Of a DNA stretch of 61,360 nt, positions 27,726-35,866 are shown one piece after another (within the stretch, counting starts at the first letter, position 1; every line of letters starts with the position of its first letter). The notes below the pieces were generated by a model, which searched no databases, was not told the DNA's origin, and saw only the letters and a program-made list of their open reading frames with translations. Position numbers and translations under genes: made by a program. Where the stretch lies: contig JAJEHG010000002.1 of assembly GCA_022823825.1 (NCBI GenBank), positions 1-61,360 on the forward strand, read 5' to 3'. This DNA is from Nitrosopumilaceae archaeon (lineage in GTDB: Archaea > Thermoproteota > Nitrososphaeria > Nitrososphaerales > Nitrosopumilaceae).

Positions 27726-29351
27726 TCATTCCCAAGTGAGGATCATTTTGAACATATTGTCTAAAACTTTTTCAATCTCATACGGCCTTCCCGATTTTTT
27801 CCTATACGAAATTTTCTTAAGTCTGGGAGCAAACAGCTCGAGTGAAATATCCGGCTTGTTTTTCCGAATTATTTTCCATATATCGTTCTGATACTTTTTT
27901 CTATATGCATTTTCGATTGCTGTTACTAGTGCAACACCACTTTGTTGTTGTTTTATGATCTCGTCATTTGTAAGGCTTTCGTTGTGGCCACTTAGGTACG
28001 AATCGAACCAAGCAATTACCTTGCGCCTACCAAAGTTGTCTTCTTCAAAACTCTTCTTCCATATGTGAGAGCCAAAACCCGTATGAATCCTTTCTTCAAT
28101 TTCCTTTACTTTCCGGACAGATTTCTCCTCATTGTCTGCCAAGATATACATGCGGATCTCATCCTGATTTGCCATCTTGATGAGGTGGTCTAGCTTCTGC
28201 TTCTCTATGTTGTTTATGCCTTTACAGTTATGCATAGTAATTCCGTCATCTTTCATATTGACATAAAGTCTGTCGAAGATCTTTTTGATTATTTTTTCTT
28301 CAGTATGTCCCTCAACCAAAAGGAAAATTCTTGTAGTCGGTTCTTGCATAAAAAATCTGAGGATCCCACGCTGTGTCTTTTTTGTCGCATAATCAAAGGG
28401 ATCGGAATAGCCTTTTGTTTTCCATTGTTCTCTCAATGGATTGGAAATTACATCAGGTTCATCCAAAGTATCTTTTGTGAGATCACAATATAGGAGCAAG
28501 AGCAATCTAGAGATACGATAGTAAAATTGAGCAGTCAAAGGCTTTCCTTTCAACTCATTGATTCTGGTGTGTTTTGTGATCCTGACTAGGTCATACCAGT
28601 TCGCAAGCGGATCTGTCCGATACGCATTATCGGCGATTTTGTCATACATATCACGAACATCGGATTCATTTATGCCGTATTGTTGGACTAGTTTTTGAGC
28701 GGAGAATTTTTTTGTCATCCATTTATGCCATGAATCAAAATTGTTTTTTGGGTTAAAGGAATTGGTTGACATGGTGCCAAAAGCATGGAATCTATACGGT
28801 TCCTCCAAAACTATTAGAAAACCAATTATGCCTTCAAGCGCATCCATTTCATTAGTAAATGCGTTTTCCCGAGCTTGCATTATGTCTCTAACGCGACAAG
28901 CAAAATTCTGTGCTAATTCGTCGACATCTGAGTCACAGTAGAAAGACAGCTTTTTGAATTTAATTATAACCAGAATCTGCATTATCTGAAATGGGTGGTA
29001 ATACAGTATCTTTCTATCATGGATTTCTCCTTTTTGATAGTCATGTTTGAAATTGGCCCATGATTCATAGTCACCTTTCTTTGGAAATTCCATAAGTCCC
29101 TCTTTATAACATGTATCGAGTTGTGTATCGATCTCCAAGAACGATGTCTTCTGTAGTTCCTCGGTCAACACAATCCGAAATGTCGGCCGAAGCCAACCTT
29201 CTTTTTCAAATTTTTCTAGTCTTCTTATGTCTATATCAATGCCGTGTTCCTTTAGAAATTTAATAAACTTCTTAGGATTAAGAAACGTATTCTGGGCAAA
29301 TCTGTGTCGAATTTTTCTTTTGATATAAAATGAAAGTGGCCTCTTCTTCAT
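27726..29351 (-). CDS. AT-rich TOPRIM-domain protein, 541 aa
   Basis: A Lys/Ile/Phe-rich protein from DNA clearly more AT-rich than all neighbours. The C-terminal part looks like a TOPRIM domain: FLLVEGHTEEKIIKKIF (Glu347), CKGINN (Gly378) and MYILADNEEK (Asp406), the Glu, Gly and DxD-like elements of OLD/primase-type TOPRIM proteins. Residues 1-330 are helical, with an N-terminal basic region, and are unrecognised; no ABC ATPase motif is seen, so it is not a full OLD nuclease. Lying between two IS110 copies, it may be recently acquired cargo, possibly a stand-alone defence nuclease. A TATA-like TTAATTTTTAA lies near 29378-29388. Confidence 0.72.
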   Translation of the reverse strand: MKKRPLSFYIKRKIRHRFAQNTFLNPKKFIKFLKEHGIDIDIRRLEKFEKEGWLRPTFRIVLTEELQKTSFLEIDTQLDTCYKEGLMEFPKKGDYESWANFKHDYQKGEIHDRKILYYHPFQIMQILVIIKFKKLSFYCDSDVDELAQNFACRVRDIMQARENAFTNEMDALEGIIGFLIVLEEPYRFHAFGTMSTNSFNPKNNFDSWHKWMTKKFSAQKLVQQYGINESDVRDMYDKIADNAYRTDPLANWYDLVRITKHTRINELKGKPLTAQFYYRISRLLLLLYCDLTKDTLDEPDVISNPLREQWKTKGYSDPFDYATKKTQRGILRFFMQEPTTRIFLLVEGHTEEKIIKKIFDRLYVNMKDDGITMHNCKGINNIEKQKLDHLIKMANQDEIRMYILADNEEKSVRKVKEIEERIHTGFGSHIWKKSFEEDNFGRRKVIAWFDSYLSGHNESLTNDEIIKQQQSGVALVTAIENAYRKKYQNDIWKIIRKNKPDISLELFAPRLKKISYRKKSGRPYEIEKVLDNMFKMILTWE

Positions 29352-29512
29352 TACAGTTTTTTCAGATCAATAGAGTATTAATTTTTAACCAAAAGTAGTA
29401 ACCATATGTGGCAAGCAGGGTACACAAGAGCCGGAAATCAGATGGTACCCGACATGATCGGGGCAGGGCCAAAATACAAACAAACAGATTAGGGTTACGA
29501 AGATCGAATGGC

Positions 29513-30658
29513 GTGAAGGCTGTCAAGGTAGCCACATTGGAAAAACCGCGGGCTGCCGCGACGGCCGGCACGGAGGCCCCCAACAACAATCCCGAGTATT
29601 TTGTCGGAATCGATCTTCACAAGCAGTTCATGCAGGTGGCGCTGATGGACTCGGTCGGAACGACACTGCAGAACAAGCGTATAGAGTGCGACTTCAAAAA
29701 GGCCGCAAGGGAGCTTGCAAAGCTTCCTGCAGGCGCAAAATACGTGATGGAGTCATCGTCCGTATGGTACGGAATGTACAAGCTCCTCACGGAAAAGATG
29801 GGACTGGACGTCATGCTGTCAAACCCGCTTGCAACAAAGCGGATAGCGGAATCAAAAAAGAAGACGGACAAGGTGGACGCAGTGATCCTGGCAGACCTGC
29901 TTCGCGGCGGATATATAGCCGGATGCTACGTACCCGGCGACGATACGGTGCAGGAGAGGCAGCTGATCCGATACAGGGACAGGATGGTAAAGGAAAGAAC
30001 AAGGTTCAAAAACAGCATACACGGCATACTGCTGCAGTCGGGAACCAAGATACCCGGGCAGACGTTCACGCCGCAGTACGTGCGCGAGCTGCACGGGCTT
30101 GGCGACTGGAGGATAGAGAAGTACATCAGCGCAATAGAGTTCCTGGACAGGGACATTGAAGACTGCAACGCCAGAATCCGGAACGCGGTATCGAGGAACC
30201 CAAAGGCCATGCTGCTCACGACAATGCCGGGAATAGGCAACGTCACCGCCCTTGCACTGGCGTCTGAGATCGACGACGTCTCAAGATTTTCCGACATGGA
30301 TCATCTTGCGTCGTATTTTGGACTGGTCCCATCAGTGAGGAATTCCGCCGCGACTTCCCACCACGGCAACATAACAAAGGCGGGAAACTCACTGGTGAGG
30401 CACCTGCTTGCGGAGGCCGCAATAGTGCACGTAACCTGGGCAAAGAACCAGAAGAGACCCACGCCGATAAGCACGTTTTACGAGCGGCTAAGGGAAAAGC
30501 GCGGAGGCTCAAAGGCCAAGGTGGCCGCGGCCGCCAAGATGCTCCGCATCATATTCTGGATGCTGAAAAAGAACATTGATTTTTGGACGTGCGTGGAGGA
30601 GGGAAGAAAAAGCACGCACCGTGAACCGAAAAGGAAACGGGCGAAGGGGAGAGGGTGA
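29513..30658 (+). CDS. IS110-family DEDD transposase
   Basis: About 381 residues. The N-terminal RuvC-like DEDD domain has FVGIDLHKQFMQVALMD, MESSSVWYGMY and KTDKVDAVILADLLRGGY. The C-terminal Transposase_20 domain has MPGIGNVTALALASEIDDV, YFGLVPSVRNSA and ITKAGNSLVRHLL with the proposed catalytic serine. Such enzymes recombine DNA as guided by an element-encoded RNA. The frame opens at GTG 29408, close to the element end. GTG 29513 matches the ATG of copy 1 (26230) and leaves room for a left end, so I prefer it. This copy is intact; copy 1 has a nonsense codon. Confidence 0.88.
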   Translation: MKAVKVATLEKPRAAATAGTEAPNNNPEYFVGIDLHKQFMQVALMDSVGTTLQNKRIECDFKKAARELAKLPAGAKYVMESSSVWYGMYKLLTEKMGLDVMLSNPLATKRIAESKKKTDKVDAVILADLLRGGYIAGCYVPGDDTVQERQLIRYRDRMVKERTRFKNSIHGILLQSGTKIPGQTFTPQYVRELHGLGDWRIEKYISAIEFLDRDIEDCNARIRNAVSRNPKAMLLTTMPGIGNVTALALASEIDDVSRFSDMDHLASYFGLVPSVRNSAATSHHGNITKAGNSLVRHLLAEAAIVHVTWAKNQKRPTPISTFYERLREKRGGSKAKVAAAAKMLRIIFWMLKKNIDFWTCVEEGRKSTHREPKRKRAKGRG

Positions 30659-30930
30659 AAGGATCATGGTCAGGGATTTGTGCGTTCCATCTATGGGATT
30701 ACATGCCCGGTCCAGTAACTGCATTGAGACCCTGATGAATGGATGAAGCATGGTACTGGGATTTGATGCCCGGATAGATAGGTATTCGACTCATCCTAGG
30801 GGAACACGCCTCCCAGCGTTGGCTGCGCATTCGTGCACGAAAACCGTCGGATTCTTTATAAGGTCGCAACATAGATAGATGGAGATATAGCCTCGTCAAT
30901 CTGAATCGTCCAGATCAAATGGTACGATCA
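30659..30930 (+). ncRNA. Candidate IS110 bridge-type guide RNA, copy 2
   Basis: Homologous to 27385-27639. The stem-loops are GGGATTACATGCCC (30695-30708) and GGGATTTGATGCCC (30758-30771); compared with copy 1 the stems are unchanged while two bases in the first loop and one in the second differ. Conserved stems with variable loops are what a guide RNA would show. Inference from position in the element and pairwise comparison. Confidence 0.42.
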
Positions 30931-30946
30931 TGCCATTATGCCGAGT

Positions 30947-30965
30947 GATTCTCTCGCATTAATCG
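30947..30965 (+). repeat. Left terminal inverted repeat of DDE element
   Basis: 19 bp, exact reverse complement of 32733-32751. It defines the left end of the insertion sequence, 17 bp from the estimated end of IS110 copy 2. Confidence 0.85.
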
Positions 30966-31248
30966 TTGGTAGCGGGGCTGTCCGGCGGGTGCCGGGAGGT
31001 GTCGTTGTGGACGCGGCCTGTCAAAAAAGACTCACAGATTGGCACGATGTTTTCCACCTTGCGTGCTAAATGTGCGAGAGGCGAGATCCCATCTAGCATC
31101 AATGGTGGGACCAGCACGACCGCAATAGTGGACAATCACGGCCCGTGGATTTAAGCGCGTCGCGAAGTTCGGACCCGGCGGCGCGCCAGCGCGGCCCCGC
31201 GGGGGCATCAGAAGGTTGACGGGATAGTTTTCAAGGGGGCGCGGCAGG

Positions 31249-32597
31249 ATGGCCAGGCTGGCCGAATGGATGCAGGCGCGCGTGTCGTGGAGCAGGGGGG
31301 CGGAGAGGAGGGGACGGCGCGCGCTGCAGATGCTTACCGTCCCGGACCAGATCACCCGGGTCGCTCCCGGACACTATTGGTGGCCTCGCAGTCCCAGTCC
31401 GGGCTGTGGTATGATGTGAAGATGGCGCCGGGCGGCAGGTGAGAGTGCACCTGTCCGGACCACGAATACCGGAAGGCCCAGTGCAAGCACATCTTGTCGG
31501 TGACGGCAGAGGTGGTCGATCGCGAGGCGGCCGCGGTTGCCGACGCGGCCGCGGTGGAAGAAGAGACGGCCGCGGCGGCGCCCGACGGCCTCATACACGT
31601 GCATCCTGTAGACGAAGAGGTTCCGCCAAAGTGCAGGCACTGCCCCGGCACGCACATAATCAAGTATGGAAACCAGTACTGGACGGACGGGTGTTCGGGC
31701 GGCGCCAAATCGCGCCAGCGATACCAGTGCAGAACGCGCGGCAGGGCGTTCGTATACAGGGCCGGGGCGGAGCGCATGCGCTGCGACATGGAGGACGTGA
31801 CCCGGATACTTGGCGACTATTTCAAGTGGCACACTTTGGAATCGGTCCATGATACGATGAGGCAGGACTACCTCGCGATGAGCGGGCAGAACGTCCACAG
31901 GATCATTAAAAAATACGTCCGGCTCACCGATGCGTACACGTCGGGCCTCCCGCTCAACTGCCTGGGGGACAGGTTCCACGCAGACGAGATAGAGCAGAAG
32001 ATACGCGGCGAAGGCCACTACAACTTCGGGATCATGGACCACAAGACCCAGTACATGCTGGCGTCGCAGATGGCGGATCGCAAGGGCGGCTTTAACGCCA
32101 CGGGCCTGCTACAGGCCGCGGCCCTGCGCGCAGGCAAGATACCTGCGGAGTTTGTCAGCGACGATCTGGGATCCTACAAGGTCGCGTTCAGGGCCGTCTA
32201 CGCCCCGCGCAACCCCGTGGACATGCACTGCAAGCATCTGGCGGACCCCGGCAAGGCCAACGTCTCGACTCCCCCCGCAGGGAGCGGCGGCGGCTCCCCC
32301 GCCTCCTCCGAGCACATAGACAAGGCGGGGACAAACAAGCACGACCACTATAACAACAACGTCTTTGAGAGGTTCAACAGCACGCAGCGGGCCTGCTACA
32401 GGCCGCGGCGCGGCATCAAGAGCGCGCAGTCGCCGATATTTTCGGGCTTTCGCATATGATACAACTTTGCGCGCCAGCACAGCACGATCAAGTGCACCCC
32501 GGACGAGGCCGCCGGGATAGTCGTACATGGCCCCAACAAGTGGAAAACGTTCATCGGCAATGCAAGCATGGCAGCCCTGGGAGGAGCAACGACGTGA
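31249..32597 (+). pseudogene. SWIM/DDE (IS6-like) transposase, decayed
   Basis: A rebuilt frame gives an N-terminal part from ATG 31249, a SWIM-like zinc motif CTCPDHEYRKAQCKH, a zinc ribbon (CRHC...CRTR) and an IS6/IS240-type DDE core: HADEIEQKIRGEGHYN, SDDLGSYK and NNVFERFN, ending YNFARQHSTI and NKWKTFI. It is broken by a frameshift near 31380, a TGA at 31440 before ECTC and a TGA at 32457 before YNF. Both stops fall where related proteins usually have Trp or an aromatic residue. All three DDE acidic residues are still encoded. It should be inactive. Confidence 0.8.
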
Positions 32598-32732
32598 GTT
32601 GACACACCATCACATCATGTGAACCGCGGGGTCGTCTTTTTTGACCATGCTTCTGCGGCGGCGGTGAGATCATGGGAAGCCCTTGCTGCCCCTCTCAAGC
32701 AGCGACAGCTGCCGCGGCGGCGTGCCCACCAG

Positions 32733-32751
32733 CGATTAATGCGAGAGAATC
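32733..32751 (-). repeat. Right terminal inverted repeat of DDE element
   Basis: 19 bp, exact reverse complement of 30947-30965. It ends 17 bp before the stop of the restriction endonuclease gene. Confidence 0.85.
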
Positions 32752-32767
32752 TTCGAGAGCCACGCGA

Positions 32768-33721
32768 TTAATCTTTATTGTGAGGTGTAAAGAATCTCTC
32801 ACCGTCAAAGTGGATCATGTGGTGTGGGGATTCAGCGATCCATACCTCTGTTTCCCACGCGATGTCACCCGCGTATTTCTTCATAGTTGACATGTTCTCA
32901 AACGCGGTCACATACACGATGCTCGATGCGACACGCGAGAACAAATCCTTCAACTCTATTCGTCTCTTTGGGTCGATCGGTCCGTGGCTGGTGACAGCCT
33001 CTATCAAGAACACCCAATCTCGTTTGGTATCGTGTATAATCATGTCCGGCATCTTTCCATGGGGATCCAAACGCATCCTCAGTACTGCGGTGCACGTATC
33101 ATCTACGTAAGTAAGCTTCTTAGCTGTGTCTCCCACGTAGAGCAAGCGACCATCAGGCACAAACTTGGGGCGGAACTTGCGCCAGACATTTTTGACTAAC
33201 TCGTTGTGGCGCCCACTAGACAGTCTGACTTCTTTTCCTTGAGACGGAACCAGCCTGATCTTACCGGATCTCCTCTCTCTATCATACAGGGCTTGCAGTG
33301 GTGGATGGTTTTTGTGATACGCTGCCAATCGCGTGGTCCATAGTTCCGTCCCATATGCCCGTAGCGCGGCCAGCGCGTCGGGCCTGATCTGGTACACGGT
33401 TTTGCCACTGTTTGTAGGTCTGTCGGGCTTATCTGGATTGATGTTCACAAGGCCGGCTTGGAGAAACTGGTGTACTGTCTGGCGCCTTACTGTCTCGCGC
33501 GAATTGGGCGCATACGTCTTGTTGTAATATCTCTTAAAGAACTCCATCATTGGTGTTATTCCCATCAGAGGGTTGCTAGCCTTGACCCACTCGTCGCCAG
33601 GTTTCAGACCTAGCAGAGACAGCAGAGACAGCGCCGATCTCACATTCTGTTGCTTGTCCGGCAGTCCAAGATTTGACAGCACGTGGCGCGCCTCGTTAAT
33701 TCTTGCGTTTCGCGCGTTCAT
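32768..33721 (-). CDS. BsuBI/PstI-family type II restriction endonuclease
   Basis: A 317-residue protein with an N-terminal helical, winged-helix-like region and the BsuBI/PstI endonuclease domain at the C-terminus. The signature is seen as VGDTAKK, GKMPDMIIHD, FLIEAVTSHGPI and AWETEVWIAESPHHMIHF; the Asp of PDM and Glu of IEA are the likely metal ligands. Family members cut CTGCAG, so that is the predicted target. It begins at ATG 33721, overlapping the methylase stop by 4 nt, so it is translated after its protective methylase from the same mRNA. It appears intact. Confidence 0.9.
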   Translation of the reverse strand: MNARNARINEARHVLSNLGLPDKQQNVRSALSLLSLLGLKPGDEWVKASNPLMGITPMMEFFKRYYNKTYAPNSRETVRRQTVHQFLQAGLVNINPDKPDRPTNSGKTVYQIRPDALAALRAYGTELWTTRLAAYHKNHPPLQALYDRERRSGKIRLVPSQGKEVRLSSGRHNELVKNVWRKFRPKFVPDGRLLYVGDTAKKLTYVDDTCTAVLRMRLDPHGKMPDMIIHDTKRDWVFLIEAVTSHGPIDPKRRIELKDLFSRVASSIVYVTAFENMSTMKKYAGDIAWETEVWIAESPHHMIHFDGERFFTPHNKD

Positions 33722-35193
33722 ACCGATCTCTCCAAAGCCAGTCTGTTTACCGCTCGGTCTATCTCATCCTGCCCTGCTCCGGGGCCAACTGCTCTCCCTA
33801 TCGCCCGTAATACGTCCAAGGGTGGGTATCTCAAATATCTAAGATCCGTCGCATTCACCTGCGTGTTGCCGTTGAATTGTCGTAGGTATATGTCGGCAGC
33901 AGTCGAGTTAAGGAACGCCCATAGCCCATGTGCAGTGATCTTGTCAATGGTACAGCCGGGGCGGTAAAAATAGTTGACGCGGTTCTCGAACCCTACCAGC
34001 TGCGTTCCATAGTCCTTGCGGGTCCACACTGCAGCGACGATCCTGCGTCTCTCCTCCTTGGCAGTAAAGCGCTTTACCAGCACGTATGTCTCGTTTCTTA
34101 CCAGCAGCTTGGTCGTTTTTTCGTTGGCCTCTATAAAGCTGGGATGTTTTCCGCCTGTTGGAAACCTCACTGTTCCCGCTGATATGTCTGACGGCCTGAC
34201 CAGTGGCACTGCCCTCCCGCGTCCACTACTCCTCAGTGCATCAGCGGCCCTAAAGTCGACCACCTTACCAGTGGACACGTTCAGTCCCAAACTGTCCAGC
34301 GTGGCTCCGAGCCTTCTCATCTTTGCCACTATGGCCGATTCGCGAGCGTCCGGCGCAATGTGGACGAAGAGACTGGGGTCAGAGGGGGAGACCACGTCGT
34401 CTGCCCTCACCTTTCTGGACAGTACCGGTGAGGCAGGTCCGGTGCTGGAGGAGACGATCACGTCCACGCGACGTCCCCCCTTCTTGGCACACATTATCAC
34501 GTTCTCCTGCAGGACACCGTCAGTTTCGAACTGTGACGACCTGGAATCGAACAGGTGAATCCTCCTCAGCGCCATGGAGTCCAGCATGCGCCCCCTGAAC
34601 TGTCGGAAGTATGTGCCGTTGCAAAAGCTGCGCGGCGTAATGAACGTCATCTGTCCACCGCGATCCAACATGTCTTGGGCCGCGGACACGAATGCAGTGT
34701 ACATGTTGGTGGTGCGGAGGCCCGCCCTACCCATCATGGCGGTGTACTCGGGGGATCGGGTGCCAATCTTGCTGTACGGCGGGTTCATGATCACGTGTGT
34801 GAACCCCTTGGGGCTGGATCCTGCACATTCGGTCACAAAGTTACTTTGGATTAGCCTGCCCGAGAACTTAATCCCACGTCTGGCGCAGAGGCGTCCAGCC
34901 CTATCTAATGCCTCATCTATGTTGCACGACAGTGAGCCATCGATCTCGTATGCGGTAACCTCGACCCTCTCTGGCACCTTTCTCAATTCACAAATACGTT
35001 CCACGCATGCTGTAAAGAGGGATCCCGCCCCTGCCCCAGGATCGAGTATGCGTATAACCCTCTGCCTGTATGACATCATGGATGCCATGAACCTTGAGAT
35101 CGGGGCGCTCGTAAAGTATTGCTCTAGGAGCTGTTTTCTTCGTTCCGTCCGTCGGGCAGGCGCGCCAGCATCGATCACGCTCTGTGCAGTCAT
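33718..35193 (-). CDS. N6-adenine DNA methyltransferase (M.PstI/BsuBI-like)
   Basis: A 491-residue adenine methyltransferase partnered with the endonuclease downstream. SAM-binding motif I is ILDPGAGAGSLFTAC and the catalytic motif IV is VIMNPPYSKIG (NPPY). A C-terminal target-recognition half follows. The expected target is the A in CTGCAG. A TATATATAA promoter at 35224-35234 lies about 31-40 nt upstream of ATG 35193. Methylase first, endonuclease overlapping by 4 nt, is a usual safe order for establishment in a new host, fitting mobile cargo. Confidence 0.9.
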   Translation of the reverse strand: MTAQSVIDAGAPARRTERRKQLLEQYFTSAPISRFMASMMSYRQRVIRILDPGAGAGSLFTACVERICELRKVPERVEVTAYEIDGSLSCNIDEALDRAGRLCARRGIKFSGRLIQSNFVTECAGSSPKGFTHVIMNPPYSKIGTRSPEYTAMMGRAGLRTTNMYTAFVSAAQDMLDRGGQMTFITPRSFCNGTYFRQFRGRMLDSMALRRIHLFDSRSSQFETDGVLQENVIMCAKKGGRRVDVIVSSSTGPASPVLSRKVRADDVVSPSDPSLFVHIAPDARESAIVAKMRRLGATLDSLGLNVSTGKVVDFRAADALRSSGRGRAVPLVRPSDISAGTVRFPTGGKHPSFIEANEKTTKLLVRNETYVLVKRFTAKEERRRIVAAVWTRKDYGTQLVGFENRVNYFYRPGCTIDKITAHGLWAFLNSTAADIYLRQFNGNTQVNATDLRYLRYPPLDVLRAIGRAVGPGAGQDEIDRAVNRLALERSV

Positions 35194-35589
35194 GATCCCA
35201 TTACTCCCGTGCGTCCTGCCCTTGGCATATATATAACGTGTCAGTCATCTGAAACCACATAGTATTGGAAGTAGTGGTATTTTTGTGATTGGCCTGAGGT
35301 GAGGTTGGTGCGTAAATCCCCAAAGTCCGCCTGTTTTGGCCGCTGCCCAACGTGTATGATTACATGTACGCGAGTTTTTTGGCGCGCGGACGCCGCGGGG
35401 TTGGATGCCTTACGCGGCAGACGCCCGCCGTAGGACGGTATCTGTATGTCAAGCTCGTTTGCGTACCTGAAGGGACGAGGATGTAGCATACAGCAAGTCG
35501 TTTAGAAAAAAAGGGGCAGGGATACTGTAAGCGTCCCGGTTCGCTTTCTGCCGTCATGAAGGGGATTAAGGCCCACTGTGGATCTAGAC
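35194..35589. other. Non-coding right end of island
   Basis: About 400 bp that contain the methylase promoter (TATATATAA at 35224-35234). Otherwise no gene, tRNA or clear repeat is seen up to the second 147-bp direct repeat. Confidence 0.5.
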
Positions 35590-35736
35590 CCCACCCGGTC
35601 CATTACCACTCTGGATCTTAATCCCGCCTGCGCGTTGTTGTGTGGAGGGCGTTGCTGTTGCTGCAGCAGTGTCCGCGATAGCCGCCGTTGAGGATGCGGC
35701 CGCGGTTGGCCGCTCGACTATGATGCGCCCGTCAGG
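35590..35736. repeat. Right 147-bp direct repeat (putative attR)
   Basis: Starts with the same CCCACCCGGTCCAT tRNA-Val 3' end and matches 16827-16973 over 147 nt with about six substitutions. The bases before it do not form a tRNA, so this is a partial copy. Similarity stops on both sides at GTCAGG/… and CCCAC. It lies just upstream of the AIM24-like gene. Confidence 0.85.
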
Positions 35737-35753
35737 TACGGGTGTCGTCAATG

Positions 35754-35781
35754 TTGTCGACTTTGTCGACTTTGTCGACTC
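35754..35781. repeat. Three GTCGAC units in 9-bp steps
   Basis: TTGTCGACT is repeated three times (GTCGAC at 35756, 35765 and 35774), directly after the right direct repeat and about 85 bp before the AIM24-like gene. Each unit is a palindrome. It is absent from the region after the left copy, and could be slippage or a binding-site array. Confidence 0.8.
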
Positions 35782-35866
35782 TGGCAGGCGTCAGGCACGG
35801 GTGTCGACGACTTGGGAAACTCCATGCTCGCATAAGATCCATGGTTTAAATACACACGAAAGAAAA

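Larger units (their letters stand above)
29400..30930 (+). mobile_element. IS110-family element, copy 2 (intact)
   Basis: Begins at AACCATATGTGG, as copy 1 does, and continues to about 30930 (ACGATC), where similarity to copy 1 fades. It encodes an uninterrupted transposase and a conserved 3' non-coding end. The right end almost abuts the inverted repeat of the DDE element at 30947. Confidence 0.72.
30947..32751 (+). mobile_element. DDE insertion sequence with 19-bp terminal inverted repeats
   Basis: Perfect inverted repeats bound a 1805-bp unit: GATTCTCTCGCATTAATCG at 30947-30965 and its reverse complement at 32733-32751, with imperfect similarity extending a few bases inward. The unit holds a decayed DDE transposase with a SWIM-type zinc finger. 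No clear target-site duplication was found in the 8 bp on each side. The interior flanks (30966-31248 and 32598-32732) hold no gene. Confidence 0.82.
16827..35736. mobile_element. Integrated genomic island at tRNA-Val
   Basis: About 18.8 kb bounded by 147-bp direct repeats that start inside the tRNA-Val 3' end. A tyrosine integrase lies directly next to the intact tRNA. Cargo is accessory: subtilase, serpin, two IS110 elements, a TOPRIM protein, a DDE element and a type II restriction-modification pair. Outside the repeats are ordinary chromosomal genes. The boundaries and integrase are seen; that this was one integrating plasmid- or virus-like unit, rather than a patchwork, is inferred. No capsid, replication initiator or conjugation gene was recognised. 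Confidence 0.75.

Noticed and set aside
32701..32720. 18-nt sequence AGCGACAGCTGCCGCGGC shared with about 48345
   Set aside because: Exact but isolated, palindrome-like and GC-rich; flanks do not match, so I do not call a repeat family from two sites.
30939..32759. Target-site duplication of the DDE element
   Set aside because: The 8 bp outside each inverted repeat do not match, so no duplication can be claimed.
35540..35602. A second tRNA-Val at the right junction
   Set aside because: Only the 3' acceptor strand and part of the T stem are present; the preceding bases cannot form the other stems.
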